From Phoronis australis (lineage: Eukaryota > Phoronida > Phoronidae): 64,000 bases of DNA. The notes below the pieces were generated by a model. That model saw only the letters and a list, made by a program, of their open reading frames with translations, was not told where the DNA came from and made no database searches. Position 1 is the first letter of the stretch. Each line of letters begins with the position of its first letter. Where the stretch lies: assembly GCA_002633005.1 (NCBI GenBank), contig NMRA01000026.1, positions 662,734-726,733 of the forward strand. The letters run 5' to 3'. Below are positions 63,001 to 63,124 of this stretch, one piece after another. The position numbers and the translations under genes are program-made.

Positions 63001-63124
63001 CTGTCAGTACCAAAGACCTGACTCAGACTCTCTATATGTCAGCATGGCTAGTCAGACATGGTAAACAACCCATTGGGATCCTCAACCACGCCATCGATGC
63101 TACTGTCCGGTCCATGTCAAACAA
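3577..63124 (+). CDS. FOCAD: focadhesin (FOCAD/KIAA1797) orthologue, 30 visible exons, both ends missing
   Basis: Spliced gene; exons are listed separately. Joined, the visible exons give about 4.5 kb (about 1,500 codons, or about 1,420 without the duplicated exon), against 1801 aa for human focadhesin. Identity rests on collinear matches to the human protein recalled from memory: LVALV..(N/D)H..F.YVL.G.LN..PS, HP.I..L..RPDCW.V.L, RP..HG.DML...S.VLN.CT, VPG..Y.KLLS and YLPE.S. All splice phases agree from exon to exon. In vertebrates the protein is a HEAT/ARM-like (DUF3730) cytoplasmic protein found at focal adhesions, linked to glioma suppression and to stability of the SKI mRNA-surveillance complex; the role here is inferred from orthology. 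The first coding exon(s), roughly 110 codons between 60174 and 62934 (probably in the N gap) and the C-terminus are missing. No promoter or polyadenylation site can be assigned. Confidence 0.95.
3776..4345 (+). repeat. dispersed repeat, copy 1
   Basis: Segments match 12085-12420 in order: TGTTGTAAACAT, GAGAT.AGGAT, GGAGAAAT, TGAATTT, AGAGTGACT, then GAAAGAAT.TGG..AAA.C.GG and TTAAAGGGCA. This copy is expanded by the 78-bp tandem duplication. Class unknown. Confidence 0.6.
3995..4143 (+). repeat. tandem duplication, 71-bp unit, 78-bp period
   Basis: Two identical 71-bp copies (3995-4065 and 4073-4143) start with CCTGGCCGTACTTTTCCATT and are separated by a GT-rich 7-mer. The duplication sits inside a longer dispersed repeat (3776-4345). 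Confidence 0.95.
5261..5362 (+). CDS. FOCAD: FOCAD exon 2 (visible series)
   Basis: 102 nt between TCATTTCTAG and GTAAAA. The split AG|G arginine joins it to the previous exon. Encodes RKLNGVINGVTQLMCLQVQM followed by a short basic stretch, collinear with human STRNTHGLIKAIMKLLQMQA. Ends with 2 nt of a codon. Confidence 0.88.
5880..5941 (+). repeat. 31-bp perfect tandem duplication
   Basis: Two exact copies of a 31-bp unit beginning TATGTTGTCTGATTACTTTT (5880-5910 and 5911-5941). It lies within a longer dispersed repeat also represented near 33180-33400 and 36081-36330. Confidence 0.95.
5991..6231 (+). repeat. dispersed repeat, copy matching 36090-36330
   Basis: About 240 bp aligned with few mismatches and no large gaps to 36090-36330 (TATTCTAGAGATCTACAAGA, GATCATATGCTCATGAGTCA, GTGCCATATAAGGTTATGTT in common). 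The upstream part 5680-5800 resembles 33207-33310 (CAGAATTCCCCGTC, then TCTCCC.T.GTGACTGA.AATGAA), so the full element may exceed 500 bp. Confidence 0.85.
7110..7133 (+). repeat. (GT)n microsatellite
   Basis: GTGTGTGTGTATGTGTGTGTGT, one interruption, just outside the 3' end of the retrotransposon fragment at 7180. Confidence 0.93.
7180..7730 (-). mobile_element. 5'-truncated non-LTR retrotransposon, RT C-terminal region
   Basis: Minus-strand frames at 7328-7726 and 7254-7541 overlap with a frameshift near 7500. Together they carry NRLHRIALARFRCSAHSLMI, ..GRF, then CDSGKVETEFHFLLECNLYL, the Cys/His-containing tail typical of CR1/L2-like elements. A short 3' UTR follows (about 7180-7250). Non-functional. 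Confidence 0.7.
9310..9855. mobile_element. MITE-like element with imperfect inverted ends
   Basis: The left end AATATCGCTTTCCCATTGGG (then GTAACTTTGG) resembles the reverse complement of the right end (GCAAAGTTTCGCC..AGGGGGAAAGCGAATT). Both arms repeat CGAAGCTTC / CGAAGTTTCGC-type motifs. Small frames inside look non-coding. Boundaries are approximate. Confidence 0.42.
10676..10706 (+). repeat. poly-G run containing one N
   Basis: Thirty or so G with an unresolved base at 10689. The true length is unreliable because such runs commonly break reads or are joined by the assembler. Confidence 0.95.
10941..11042 (+). CDS. FOCAD: FOCAD exon 3 (visible series)
   Basis: 102 nt from acceptor TTTGTTACAG to donor GTACAC. 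Encodes SPRHPYISLLTYRPDCWAVL and LDNIVTLCFHHDP. The HP.I..L..RPDCW.V.L signature matches the human NHPHPLITVLEHRPDCWPVF segment almost residue for residue, making this one of the most diagnostic exons. Split arginine codons at both ends keep the frame. Confidence 0.95.
11082..11318. repeat. compound palindrome with arms of about 105 bp
   Basis: 11082-11188 reads as the near-perfect reverse complement of about 11211-11318 (for example CACTTTGTCAAACTCTACCA on the left against TGGTAGAGTTTGACAAAGTG on the right). A perfect inner palindrome GGTGGAGCTTCTGTCACA-TTAAAA-TGTGACAGAAGCTCCACC occupies 11198-11239, so the GAGCTTCTGTCACATT segment occurs three times. It follows the donor at 11042 by 40 bp. 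Confidence 0.9.
11319..14194. other. FOCAD intron remainder
   Basis: Holds the dispersed repeat copy at 12085-12420 and a small hairpin at 13271-13305 (GTTTTCaGTTGAG..CTCAACgGAAAAC-like). Nothing else recognised. Confidence 0.6.
12085..12420 (+). repeat. dispersed repeat, copy 2
   Basis: Second, diverged copy of the family at 3776-4345, sharing the ordered blocks TGTTGTAAACAT, GGAGAAATCTC..GAATTTGTCCAATG, ATAGAGTGACT and CAGAAAGAATGTGG without the tandem insertion. A nearby frame at 11886-12206 is not a recognisable gene. Confidence 0.55.
14195..14363 (+). CDS. FOCAD: FOCAD exon 4 (visible series)
   Basis: 169 nt from acceptor TGTTTGTAG to donor GTATGT, ending in phase 0. Encodes IQQHSIEIVAPFVKYVFFDP and onward to LLTPLMPGLQ. 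Corresponds to the human stretch with IQIMAPFLWYLYCEPS and the following PCLQ. A reverse-transcriptase-like motif lies just downstream in the intron. Confidence 0.93.
14408..14450 (+). mobile_element. possible reverse-transcriptase motif relic
   Basis: The frame reads LLFLDFSKAFDNVK, identical in style to the conserved RT block FLDFSKAFD.V of non-LTR elements, starting 45 bp after the donor of the exon ending at 14363. The following residues do not continue as an RT. It may be a small relic or chance. Confidence 0.35.
15146..15297. mobile_element. short palindromic MITE
   Basis: The left end CCCAGTTGCATAAAAGTTATAC is mirrored by GTATAACTTTTGAAGCTTTA TGCAACTCAGCCCAG at the right end, giving imperfect terminal inverted repeats of about 25-30 bp around an interior of about 95 bp. 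It carries no coding potential. Confidence 0.6.
15509..15580 (+). repeat. 11-bp minisatellite, about 6.5 units
   Basis: Perfect repeats of CCATGACTGGT. The minus-strand reading (MDQSWTSHGPVMDQSW) is an artefact of the repeat. Followed by an AT-rich tract to about 15715. Confidence 0.97.
15598..15715. repeat. AT-rich low-complexity tract
   Basis: Runs of TATTTTATTGT, AATTATTATTTTTATTATTA and TTATTTATTATTTATTCAAT; nearly free of G and C. Confidence 0.85.
17095..17480 (-). repeat. dispersed family, orientation B
   Basis: Contains ATTGATACCGTTGTTTTACA, ACGGTCATGTGAACCAATTG, AAATTCTACAGATATTCTAC and TTTACTGAGTTAAGATCGGT in family order. Confidence 0.6.
17823..18044 (+). CDS. FOCAD: FOCAD exon 5 (visible series)
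   Basis: 222 nt (74 codons), phase 0 at both ends, after a polypyrimidine-rich acceptor and before GTGAGT. Encodes VSVGHFTDTLCIIETLAKGV, a basic linker (QRDCRQRRGQ), then helices LSYHLLLLAVKMAKDETDN and RLLLEIAHSCPE. Similarity to human is in helix pattern more than in identity; position and phase support it. Confidence 0.88.
18423..18510 (+). CDS. FOCAD: FOCAD exon 6 (visible series)
   Basis: 88 nt from CACTCTTGCAG to GTAAGT, leaving 1 nt. Encodes VLPCDDAVLPLAILSKSSLA then SHGFHIISL. The open frame runs on past the donor to about 18692, but the perfect donor, loss of similarity, and correct C|TG leucine junction with the exon at 23061 favour stopping here. Confidence 0.82.
18900..19740 (-). 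pseudogene. mariner-family transposase pseudogene
   Basis: On the minus strand, in order: WRFKEG, then VEKVHMIILEERR and AKFAIAQQRK (helix-turn-helix domain); DFVFKIIAGDGSWIFDYDP (first catalytic Asp region); EFVPQGTININGEFWCNFFK; a diverged block corresponding to WGLLHDNAPAH (second Asp; bases 19070-19100); and LASCDFFPIFP near 18940 (third Asp region). These mariner blocks are in the right order but spread over at least three frames with stops, so it is a dead copy. It lies in the FOCAD intron 18511-23060. Terminal repeats were not found. Confidence 0.82.
19922..19980 (+). repeat. (CA)n microsatellite, interrupted
   Basis: CACACGCACACACACGCACA followed by a pure CA run ending at 19979; the interruptions are CG steps. 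Confidence 0.95.
20394..22775. mobile_element. 2.4-kb TIR DNA transposon, probably non-autonomous (pogo/Tc1-like, TA target)
   Basis: The left end CCATAATCGTTCGGGTTAAC continues GCCC; the right end is its inverted copy, (G)AGCGTTAACCCGAACGATTACGG. A TA dinucleotide abuts the left end (20392-20393); the right flank reads GA, a possible decayed TA. Inside each end lie arrays of GGTTAA(C/G)CGCCCAC-like units. The blocks 20414-20500 and 22637-22725 are near-identical direct repeats, although the tips are inverted. I recognise no transposase in the 2.1-kb interior; its small frames look random. Superfamily is tentative from TA target, TIR length and subterminal repeats. Confidence 0.72.
23061..23230 (+). 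CDS. FOCAD: FOCAD exon 7 (visible series)
   Basis: 170 nt from TACTCTCCAG to GTAAAT; starts with the last 2 nt of a leucine codon and ends in phase 0. Encodes QHILPAVQCRLLVASLLLPL then VNMLSAAKMKSEQSD and LIKDVHSRLEQLLCPQQ. Collinear with the human segment IPKSSLLLVMPILQILSS. Confidence 0.88.
23555..23827 (+). CDS. FOCAD: FOCAD exon 8 (visible series)
   Basis: 273 nt (91 codons), phase 0 to phase 0; donor GTGCAC. The acceptor is GTAG|GTAG, so a 4-nt shift is possible in principle, but only this choice keeps the frame. Encodes VVTPGDQPPVDLSPGNYGVA, VKLAVWLDQHGEESEAW, SPFVSLIVTGLLVCADS and LNCLCAVAKCDPTQ, an alpha-helical repeat pattern. Confidence 0.88.
23987..24031. repeat. (AT)n microsatellite
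   Basis: About 20 AT units with one C interruption (ATACATATATATAG) in the FOCAD intron 23828-24496. Confidence 0.96.
24497..24601 (+). CDS. FOCAD: FOCAD exon 9 (visible series)
   Basis: 105 nt (35 codons), phase 0, TTCATTGCAG to GTGAGT. Encodes AVDLLSLMLYKLEHETDPEC and VHHILCSIPRLATHK, clearly aligned to human NLIPVLMFKLGRPLEP and ILYTLPKLGVHK. Confidence 0.93.
25318..25538 (+). CDS. FOCAD: FOCAD exon 10 (visible series)
   Basis: 221 nt from CATTTTTAG to GTACTT, leaving 2 nt. Encodes VCVPKVLQALLSLRKYEPLT, LTTLWRLEDRCYPHLAQVLA and ELKISVAMALKEVCTC. Matches the human LLTSLWEKQDRVYPELQRFM and IRDICKQ region. The final split arginine joins to PELHGQDML in the next exon. Confidence 0.94.
26141..26389 (+). 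repeat. 17-bp minisatellite, about 14 variable units
   Basis: Variants of CACTTCCTGTAGCCCCA. The 17-bp period is not a multiple of three, so each minus-strand frame shows a 17-residue pseudo-repeat (EVWGYRKCGAAGSVGLQ). Interspersed one- to three-base deletions shift the phase. Not coding. Confidence 0.93.
27425..27865 (+). repeat. dispersed family, orientation A
   Basis: TTTAGCCAAATAGTTACAAA..GACTCGGTAAAAGTATG, AATCAGGTCATGTGACCGTC, GTGTATATTGATAACAAAGT and TGATGAATCCGATAAGCCAT occur in the order shared by all copies. It contains the single-unit form of the module amplified in the minisatellites. Confidence 0.65.
28396..28581 (+). CDS. FOCAD: FOCAD exon 11 (visible series)
   Basis: 186 nt from CTCTTCCGCAG to GTAGGT, 1 nt in and 2 nt out. 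Encodes PELHGQDMLRLLSDVLNHCT, IPASIALQGIISLCEVEVVD and MTTWHVLSSSLLTDQ. This is the strongest single match to human focadhesin (RPYQHGADML, VLNECT, LVLQGLHALCQAEVV, STWNALSPKL). Confidence 0.97.
28582..30480. other. FOCAD intron, 1.9 kb
   Basis: Apart from the partial dispersed repeat at 29785-30020, nothing recognisable; frames at 28975 and 29390 (minus strand) lack family features. Confidence 0.55.
29785..30020 (-). repeat. dispersed family, orientation B, partial
   Basis: CTCCTAACACCGTTTTCGTT, AACACGGTCACGTGACCATA and CTCAGAAAGTATACACTTTT are in family order; a G-run interrupts at 29838-29848. Confidence 0.45.
30481..30556 (+). CDS. FOCAD: FOCAD exon 12 (visible series)
   Basis: 76 nt from TTTCATTGCAG to GTAATT; the split arginine completes ..TDQR, then SLVLQAMCSLCGLVPQLKVE and TPDYE. 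Human equivalent: TRPLILKTLSELFSLVPSLT then TTEYE. Confidence 0.93.
30855..30989 (+). CDS. FOCAD: FOCAD exon 13 (visible series)
   Basis: 135 nt (45 codons), phase 0, TGCATTTTAG to GTACGC. Encodes EFTNQILDALWAQSVSPDPS and VAISAFRNLAKFPHELFRIT then HLPQQ. Human counterpart: VQVLSFLWTHTQNKDPIVAN, YRSLANFS and LHLPEK. Confidence 0.94.
31510..31615 (+). CDS. FOCAD: FOCAD exon 14 (visible series)
   Basis: 106 nt from GCTGTTGCAG to GTATTT, leaving 1 nt. An acidic linker VQETVNQAADEPYEV is followed by TVPGHSYIKLLSTVAPQVAP, aligned with human DLSVPGSCYLKLLSLTPPLV. In human the preceding linker is also acidic. Confidence 0.94.
31616..32614. other. FOCAD intron, nothing recognised
   Basis: AT-rich unique-looking sequence; the frame at 32315-32614 runs into the acceptor by chance. 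A short motif near 31640-31690 (GCCAAAATTGCC) resembles 33797-33812, a minor dispersed element. Confidence 0.5.
32615..32800 (+). CDS. FOCAD: FOCAD exon 15 (visible series)
   Basis: 186 nt after TTCACATGTAG and before GTACAC; 2 nt in, 1 nt out. Encodes CQDLVSSIIEREVKELPRSV and ITEIPSVVSRLYRGNQHPDM-type sequence (actual start of the second block SLTEIPSVVSRLY). Human counterpart: FFTSLVKQEMVNMPRGIYHS and IPNFILKMYETNKQPGL. A tRNA-like SINE head starts about 30 bp after the donor. Confidence 0.92.
32830..32906 (+). repeat. tRNA-derived SINE head or tRNA relic
   Basis: 77 nt with A-box-like TAGCTCATTGTTGAGAGCA and B-box-like GGTTGATTCCC. The ends GGGTCCT and AGGGG-type GGGATCC can pair as a 7-bp acceptor stem with wobble. 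The T-arm is degraded and one loop base is missing, so it is not a working tRNA. Confidence 0.55.
32907..34118. other. FOCAD intron after SINE head
   Basis: The partial dispersed repeat at 33180-33400 lies here. The remainder is unassigned AT-rich sequence; minus-strand frames at 33494-33744 overlap in different frames and look random. Confidence 0.5.
33180..33400 (+). repeat. partial dispersed repeat related to 5660-5945
   Basis: Shares ATTC(A/G)GACAAAA, CAGAATTCCCCGTC, AGTCTCCCCT.GTGACTGA and TTTGTCTTGTACTGTA with the region 5660-5945, in the same order and orientation, but is more diverged. Confidence 0.55.
34119..34240 (+). CDS. FOCAD: FOCAD exon 16 (visible series)
   Basis: 122 nt from CTTGTTCTAG to GTGGGT, ending in phase 0. 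Encodes SLLLTFNPAVEKTRDGKPRR and NLVTRARTFREVAAMAIQQ, matching human CYDVSMYQSKDGKPLNRLMA and GRSFKQTSLALVHEV. Confidence 0.94.
34655..34850 (+). repeat. dispersed family, orientation A, partial
   Basis: ACGATGAAATCGCAAAAATA, CTGTTGCAGTTTTCTAAATT, GTTTTACGAAATTTTTATG and TACAAAAGTGTAACATATAA correspond to the distal half of the family; ends 55 bp before the exon at 34905. Confidence 0.45.
34905..35156 (+). CDS. FOCAD: FOCAD exon 17 (visible series)
   Basis: 252 nt (84 codons), phase 0, TTTGTGTTTCAG to GTATGT. Encodes VPFERIIATRLSLSWRLFIE, LYSACVDGYEAGLELQVQAG, GRSWFYARDSITQLIT and GPLAQANALL. Human counterpart: AILQGRLGELELQLKHGKEE, TAWLWVRDMLTDEITK and VVKGNALLAL. Confidence 0.94.
35215..37160 (+). 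repeat. irregular repeat block with recurring CTAGTGGC motif
   Basis: Recurring modules are TTTCGGATGGATC(C/T)GA, GTG.CCCCCTAGTGG.AATTTTAG, TGTGGCGCCTCCTAGTGG, CTGTATCTCCTAAAC and GGATTTT.ATGAAATTT. They recur at irregular spacing of roughly 100-300 bp from 35222 to 37150, with a different dispersed repeat inserted at 36090. Some units resemble each other in long blocks (36420-36520 against 36840-36930). No coding function was identified; small frames here are shadows. Confidence 0.65.
36090..36330 (+). repeat. dispersed repeat, copy matching 5991-6231
   Basis: Second copy of the 240-bp element, with slightly different bases, inserted within the CTAGTGG-rich repetitive block 35215-37160. It carries no coding content. 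Confidence 0.85.
37666..37845 (+). CDS. FOCAD: FOCAD exon 18 (visible series)
   Basis: 180 nt (60 codons), phase 0, TATTTCCTAG to GTAGGA. Encodes ALCALCGHLIDRSPSARGQQ, then SFQSMAQWSAAVLHTALSFV and DQQFCCEDAMDLNQK, collinear with human ALSSLAVVVSRHEASL and MKEWVSMVLDTLLVIVDSHY. The following 8.7-kb intron carries the two antisense GPCR genes. Confidence 0.92.
39253..40335 (-). CDS. intronless class A GPCR, FMRFamide/GPR139-142-like, nested antisense in FOCAD intron
   Basis: 360-residue single-exon frame with the full rhodopsin-class layout: N-terminus with four N-glycosylation sequons (N12, N27, N32, N37), TM1 about 48-72, TM2 81-105, TM3 122-148, TM4 169-190, TM5 223-243, TM6 270-292, TM7 311-333. 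The E/DRY site is E149-R150-Y151 in VERYVYIKYP. TM7 has NFIIY (328-332) in place of NPxxY, a form known in FMRFamide-type receptors. Extracellular cysteines C107/C110 and C196 can form the usual ECL1-ECL2 disulphide. A short basic third loop (KREQMHRRL) and short tail follow. Probably a plasma-membrane neuropeptide receptor, ligand unknown. It sits tail-to-head upstream of its paralogue at 42198-43211. Promoter and expression were not assessed; the family call is by pattern, not a search. Confidence 0.9.
   Translation of the reverse strand: MELGPSWLTRCNRTFAELRSMLDTADNRSVYNESTCNYTDITLYEENILYVYIFPSACALGIAFNILNLIVLSHKSFRLSTYTYLRMLAVSDTITLAIGSCIGVSRCTECHGLQQTYYWRRFYEIYIYLPLNNMSGTLSVWLTVTLAVERYVYIKYPIRSKILCTRQTARRVIVILAMASILINSGYIMSYEINDCNEIQPKYSAGDVMYYLDKSNSWVKATFGNYASSIALIILSVLLIHQVSRTQPAEDLVRFQNHVRIKREQMHRRLAMMVLIVIVIFLLGNIPIVFASPSIARPLFQDETLSSTQYRTYRLVVNCLELFTYTFNFIIYCASNKKFRQVFYRKVGYHTRDVTVTSED
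42198..43211 (-). CDS. intronless class A GPCR paralogue with ERL in place of ERY
   Basis: 337-residue single-exon frame, closely related to 39253-40335: shared blocks include NLIVLS.K.F.LSTYTY.R, NYWRR/YYWRRFYEIY, LP.NNMSG and SVWLTV.LA.ER. TM1 is about 18-42, TM2 51-75, TM3 92-118, TM4 139-160, TM5 188-211, TM6 240-262, TM7 281-302. Sequons are N4 and N8; ECL cysteines C77/C80 and C166. The TM3 end reads E119-R120-L121, with leucine in place of the conserved tyrosine; TM7 carries NFCIY (297-301). The third loop is longer and basic (about 214-238), and the C-terminal tail is Ser/Thr-rich. A neuropeptide-type receptor role is inferred from the paralogue; the ligand is unknown. No frameshift or stop, so it appears functional. 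Confidence 0.9.
   Translation of the reverse strand: MTMNKSCNATVLLEEEYIVYSYVYPCICGIGVLCNTFNLIVLSDKAFSLSTYTYMRALTISDMVTLVILAFIGLSRCEWCYIPTPSNYWRRVYEIYVYLPFNNMSGTVSVWLTVALAAERLVFIKYPVISKKHCTVKNARKVILILSVCGVAINYHHFFMFRINDCFQLERFSDARTVLYHVIIAQTWLKAVLVTYVSLILLIVLSVLLILEVRKPPSRVNTLSQHNKNNARSKLQRRLTVMLIVLVIFFLFGNLPVVLAAAPIARVVFNDSTLTSPAYQIYRLASNCMEMMTFSLNFCIYCAFNKKFGEVFCRKMSGHKCNVKLSPSTSNQQVSGV
44035..45240. repeat. head-to-head pair of the abundant dispersed family
   Basis: Left arm 44035-44600 runs in orientation A (TACAAAACTATAAGGTTTAA, then GCCTGTAAAG, TTTTTGACTTTTTATCAATC, GTTACGATATCAA). Right arm 44765-45240 runs in B (AAATCAAATTCTACAGGCTT, CTACTTTCGTAAATGCATTT, ACCGAGTTAAAA, then GGACAAAGTCTTACGTAACC). 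Lies in the intron 37846-46594 beyond the GPCR genes. Confidence 0.62.
45705..46235 (+). repeat. dispersed family, orientation A (overlaps duplication copy 1)
   Basis: Begins TTTAGCCAAATAATTACAAA and ends near GAAGTTGGCCAAACACAAAA. The part from 45823 is shared with the second duplication copy (47313-47690). Confidence 0.62.
46595..46831 (+). CDS. FOCAD: FOCAD exon 19, first copy of a duplicated exon
   Basis: 237 nt (79 codons), phase 0 at both ends, from TGTCTTACAG to GTGAGT. Encodes RYGLTRASRLAESVAPLALS, LIPSVLVTGPYDVQTIVSLL and PLGLASLVSSLLLTDADTSN. Human counterpart: SAAATALSLLVPVFIISCKE and HMGLALGMFLSRLCEEKLSD. A nearly identical copy lies 1,484 bp downstream. Because the exon is symmetrical (0-0), including one, the other or both keeps the frame. 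Confidence 0.92.
46989..47286 (+). repeat. 43-bp minisatellite, 7 units (first array)
   Basis: Identical units containing CTTGAGTATATTGATAACAA and AACAATGGTATGAACATCCA at a 43-bp step (46998, 47041, 47084, 47127, 47170, 47213, 47256). The last unit is cut by an N at 47286. The first unit keeps AATTGAG, the rest CTTGAG. Confidence 0.97.
47289..47312. mobile_element. solo terminal inverted repeat of the 20394-22775 transposon family
   Basis: A 24-bp GGGCGTTAACCCGAACGATT ACGG end followed by TA. It is preceded within three bases by a single N at 47286 and, before that, the first 43-bp minisatellite. No other part of the transposon is present, so the rest of the element is probably lost in the collapsed gap marked by the N. 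Confidence 0.75.
48079..48315 (+). CDS. FOCAD: FOCAD exon 19 duplicate (second copy)
   Basis: 237 nt with the same splice sites, phase and length as 46595-46831. I count five base differences; two change residues (Ser to Gly in the EGT(S/G)CSTEY stretch; Asp to Glu in LLLT(D/E)ADTSN). Intact and spliceable as read. It could be a real tandem exon adding 79 residues, a mutually exclusive alternative exon, or the second allele placed in tandem by the assembler. Human focadhesin has one copy of this segment. Confidence 0.8.
48370..49440. repeat. second head-to-head pair of the dispersed family
   Basis: Arm A (48370-49010) contains the 43-bp minisatellite in the position where other copies have a single TATATTGATAACAAA module. 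Arm B (49060-49440) has GTTTGAGATTTCATCTTAAA, ATGTCCCAATTAATGACTGG and GGCTTTTCGCTTTCAGAAAG. Confidence 0.6.
48476..48861 (+). repeat. 42/43-bp minisatellite, 9 units (second array)
   Basis: Same unit family as 46989-47286 but with TTAATTGAG throughout, two 42-bp units lacking one A, and two units with CAGTGG in place of CAATGG. After it, the sequence returns to the dispersed-repeat consensus (GTGATCAAATTTTATTTGAA). Confidence 0.97.
49441..50605. other. FOCAD intron remainder, nothing recognised
   Basis: No repeats or frames that I can name; normal-looking intron sequence ahead of the acceptor at 50605. Confidence 0.5.
50606..50676 (+). CDS. FOCAD: FOCAD exon 20 (visible series)
   Basis: 71 nt from TACAATTTTCAG to GTATGT; several GT choices lie close together, but only this one gives the 2-nt overhang the next exon needs. 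Encodes MTSCIQACVHLYKDSCFSSD then LSR. Human counterpart: LLLMKSLDALENCCFDTSLE. Confidence 0.86.
51117..51190 (+). repeat. tRNA-derived SINE head
   Basis: 74 nt with a perfect 9-bp end stem (GCAGTGTGG / CCACACTGC), A-box-like TGGTGTAGTGTGATGG and B-box-like GGGTTTGAGTCCC, and a perfect 5-bp T-stem (GTGGG/CCCAC) around a 7-nt loop. Six extra bases before the 3' stem, and the anticodon-arm mismatches, argue against a functional tRNA. Confidence 0.6.
51793..51937 (+). CDS. FOCAD: FOCAD exon 21 (visible series)
   Basis: 145 nt from TTATGTTTCAG to GTATTC, ending in phase 0. Encodes PPGMYTGMVVILRAMYQASS, YCDTVKDMSHQMTAALLRAN and IKDASE, parallel to human YNTGCILGVGLVLSLMSHSS and the following helices. 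Confidence 0.9.
52639..52758 (+). CDS. FOCAD: FOCAD exon 22 (visible series)
   Basis: 120 nt (40 codons), phase 0, from TTCTTACAG. The donor GTTGGT is weak, but it is the only one that keeps phase with the next exon. Encodes ELYECTAAVVSLALISNILD and VTKVKDILSRLEKDYSANPK; human FQEVLAYTLSCVCTSAFSAG and EDVMNKLRLLVENS. Confidence 0.87.
53305..53521 (+). repeat. (TATTG)n-based satellite tract
   Basis: TATTGTATTGTATTGTATTG runs interspersed with TGCAGAATTG/TGCAGGATTG variants, ending about 85 bp before the acceptor at 53604. Confidence 0.93.
53605..53724 (+). CDS. FOCAD: FOCAD exon 23 (visible series)
   Basis: 120 nt (40 codons), phase 0, TTTATTCAG to GTACTG. Encodes NTGLCLAIGHISLACGSLSL and TSEKYETEWQAHILK, matching human TSGFALALGNIVHGLSVCGH. 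Preceded by a TATTG-rich microsatellite tract. Confidence 0.9.
53725..54530. other. FOCAD intron, nothing recognised
   Basis: AT-rich, no clear repeats; the minus-strand frame at 54262-54498 shows no domain. Confidence 0.5.
54531..54599 (+). CDS. FOCAD: FOCAD exon 24 (visible series)
   Basis: 69 nt (23 codons), phase 0, GTTATTTACAG to GTAAGT. Encodes GDSTLACLNGLAALVGGDWI then VSG; human EGTPTMLCLAALHGMVALVG. Confidence 0.92.
54690..55165 (-). repeat. dispersed family, orientation B
   Basis: Reverse-oriented and well preserved: GAGATCACATCTTAAATATT, CACCGTTGTTTTGTTATCAA, GGTCACATGACCCAATCAAT, AAATTCCACATGCTTTCTAC and CTTTCAGAAAATACGTACTG. A useful reference for defining the consensus. Confidence 0.65.
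55166..56092. other. FOCAD intron remainder
   Basis: Only the (CTTGT)n tract is recognisable; the minus-strand frame at 55266-55520 has no family features. Confidence 0.5.
56005..56031 (+). repeat. (CTTGT)n microsatellite
   Basis: Five consecutive TTGTC/CTTGT units, 60 bp upstream of the acceptor at 56092. Confidence 0.95.
56093..56246 (+). CDS. FOCAD: FOCAD exon 25 (visible series)
   Basis: 154 nt from GTGCGTGCAG to GTAAGA, leaving 1 nt. Encodes GLLDLSTVKKTSVSDVVKCL, TNVVCSREADATAQGHALWL and LVNIYVSMTGR; human VIRTLTQVISVSGVIGLQSN and AVWLLGHLHLST. The conserved (A/N)(A/H)(V/A)(W/L)WLL core is clear. Confidence 0.92.
56247..57280. other. FOCAD intron, nothing recognised
   Basis: Small inverted match CAGTTTCTTCCC..AACTGG and a short TATTG run at 56744-56756; otherwise unassigned. 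Confidence 0.5.
57281..57370 (+). CDS. FOCAD: FOCAD exon 26 (visible series)
   Basis: 90 nt from TATGTTACAG to GTATGT, 2 nt in and 1 nt out. Encodes ATATAAPSSYKYLPEGSVLK then AAMDLLMSRG, aligned with human SYLPESSFIGAAIGFFITGG. Confidence 0.93.
57371..59312. other. FOCAD intron with retrotransposon end
   Basis: Outside 58060-58560 I see nothing. The hydrophobic frame at 57396-57683 is not similar to a known family and lacks a convincing start context. Confidence 0.55.
58060..58560 (-). mobile_element. 5'-truncated non-LTR retrotransposon, RT C-terminal region
   Basis: The minus strand reads LTRSERSLLAQLRTGNLPLH, LETGCY, ERLCLCCDSGSVEDELHFVF, then DCSLYNSRR, the conserved C-terminal region of many invertebrate CR1/L2-type ORF2 proteins. 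The frame is open from about 58550 to 58166, better preserved than the copy at 7180. A TAGTAGTAG/TATTTATTTATT tail at 58046-58070 marks the 3' end. The rest of ORF2 is absent. Confidence 0.78.
59313..59417 (+). CDS. FOCAD: FOCAD exon 27 (visible series)
   Basis: 105 nt from GTATTTTGCAG to GTTGGT, 2 nt in and 1 nt out. Encodes SQQDDLAILKLFDGIVLPPI and NWMSVLNPIMRTSP; the PP(I/V)NW...L.P(I/L)MR signature matches human YPPVNWAALLSPLMRLN. Confidence 0.93.
60059..60174 (+). CDS. FOCAD: FOCAD exon 28 (visible series)
   Basis: 116 nt from CTCATTTCAG to GTGAGT, ending in phase 0. Encodes SSVQTQCITVALQQMPTSPS and AAQFVFSWALPPQLDSLN; human QQLCLEIMVTQAQSSQNAAA and LGLWVTPPLIHSLS. At least one exon is expected after it and before 62934. 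Confidence 0.9.
60175..60759. other. FOCAD intron to gap edge
   Basis: No recognisable exon; possible AG sites at 60420 and 60534 open onto frames that stop quickly and do not resemble focadhesin. Confidence 0.5.
60760..61444. other. assembly gap (685 N) followed by pyrimidine-rich satellite
   Basis: Unsequenced stretch between FOCAD exons 60059-60174 and 62934-63124. Immediately after it, 61445-61533 is a CCTTCCCTCC-type satellite, a likely cause of the break. The missing part of FOCAD must lie here or nearby. Confidence 0.95.
61445..61533 (+). repeat. CCTTCCCTCC pyrimidine satellite at gap edge
   Basis: Almost pure C/T with variants CCTCCTTCCCTCCCTTCC; abuts the N gap. Confidence 0.93.
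61534..62933. other. FOCAD intron after gap
   Basis: AT-rich unassigned sequence; the frame at 62196-62435 shows no focadhesin similarity. Confidence 0.5.
62934..63124 (+). CDS. FOCAD: FOCAD exon following the gap (last visible exon)
   Basis: 191 nt from TCGTTCCAG to GTGAGC, leaving 2 nt. Encodes LYEVLAECLSYLPDATIDHL, LETVSTKDLTQTLYMSAWLV and RHGKQPIGILNHAIDATVRS. Aligned with human LYISIAKCLLEMTDDDANRI and VKLYLVSQGRFPLVNLTDML. The human stretch between this and the previous exon (about 110 residues) has no counterpart in the visible bases. The next exon was not recognised before the window ends. Confidence 0.9.
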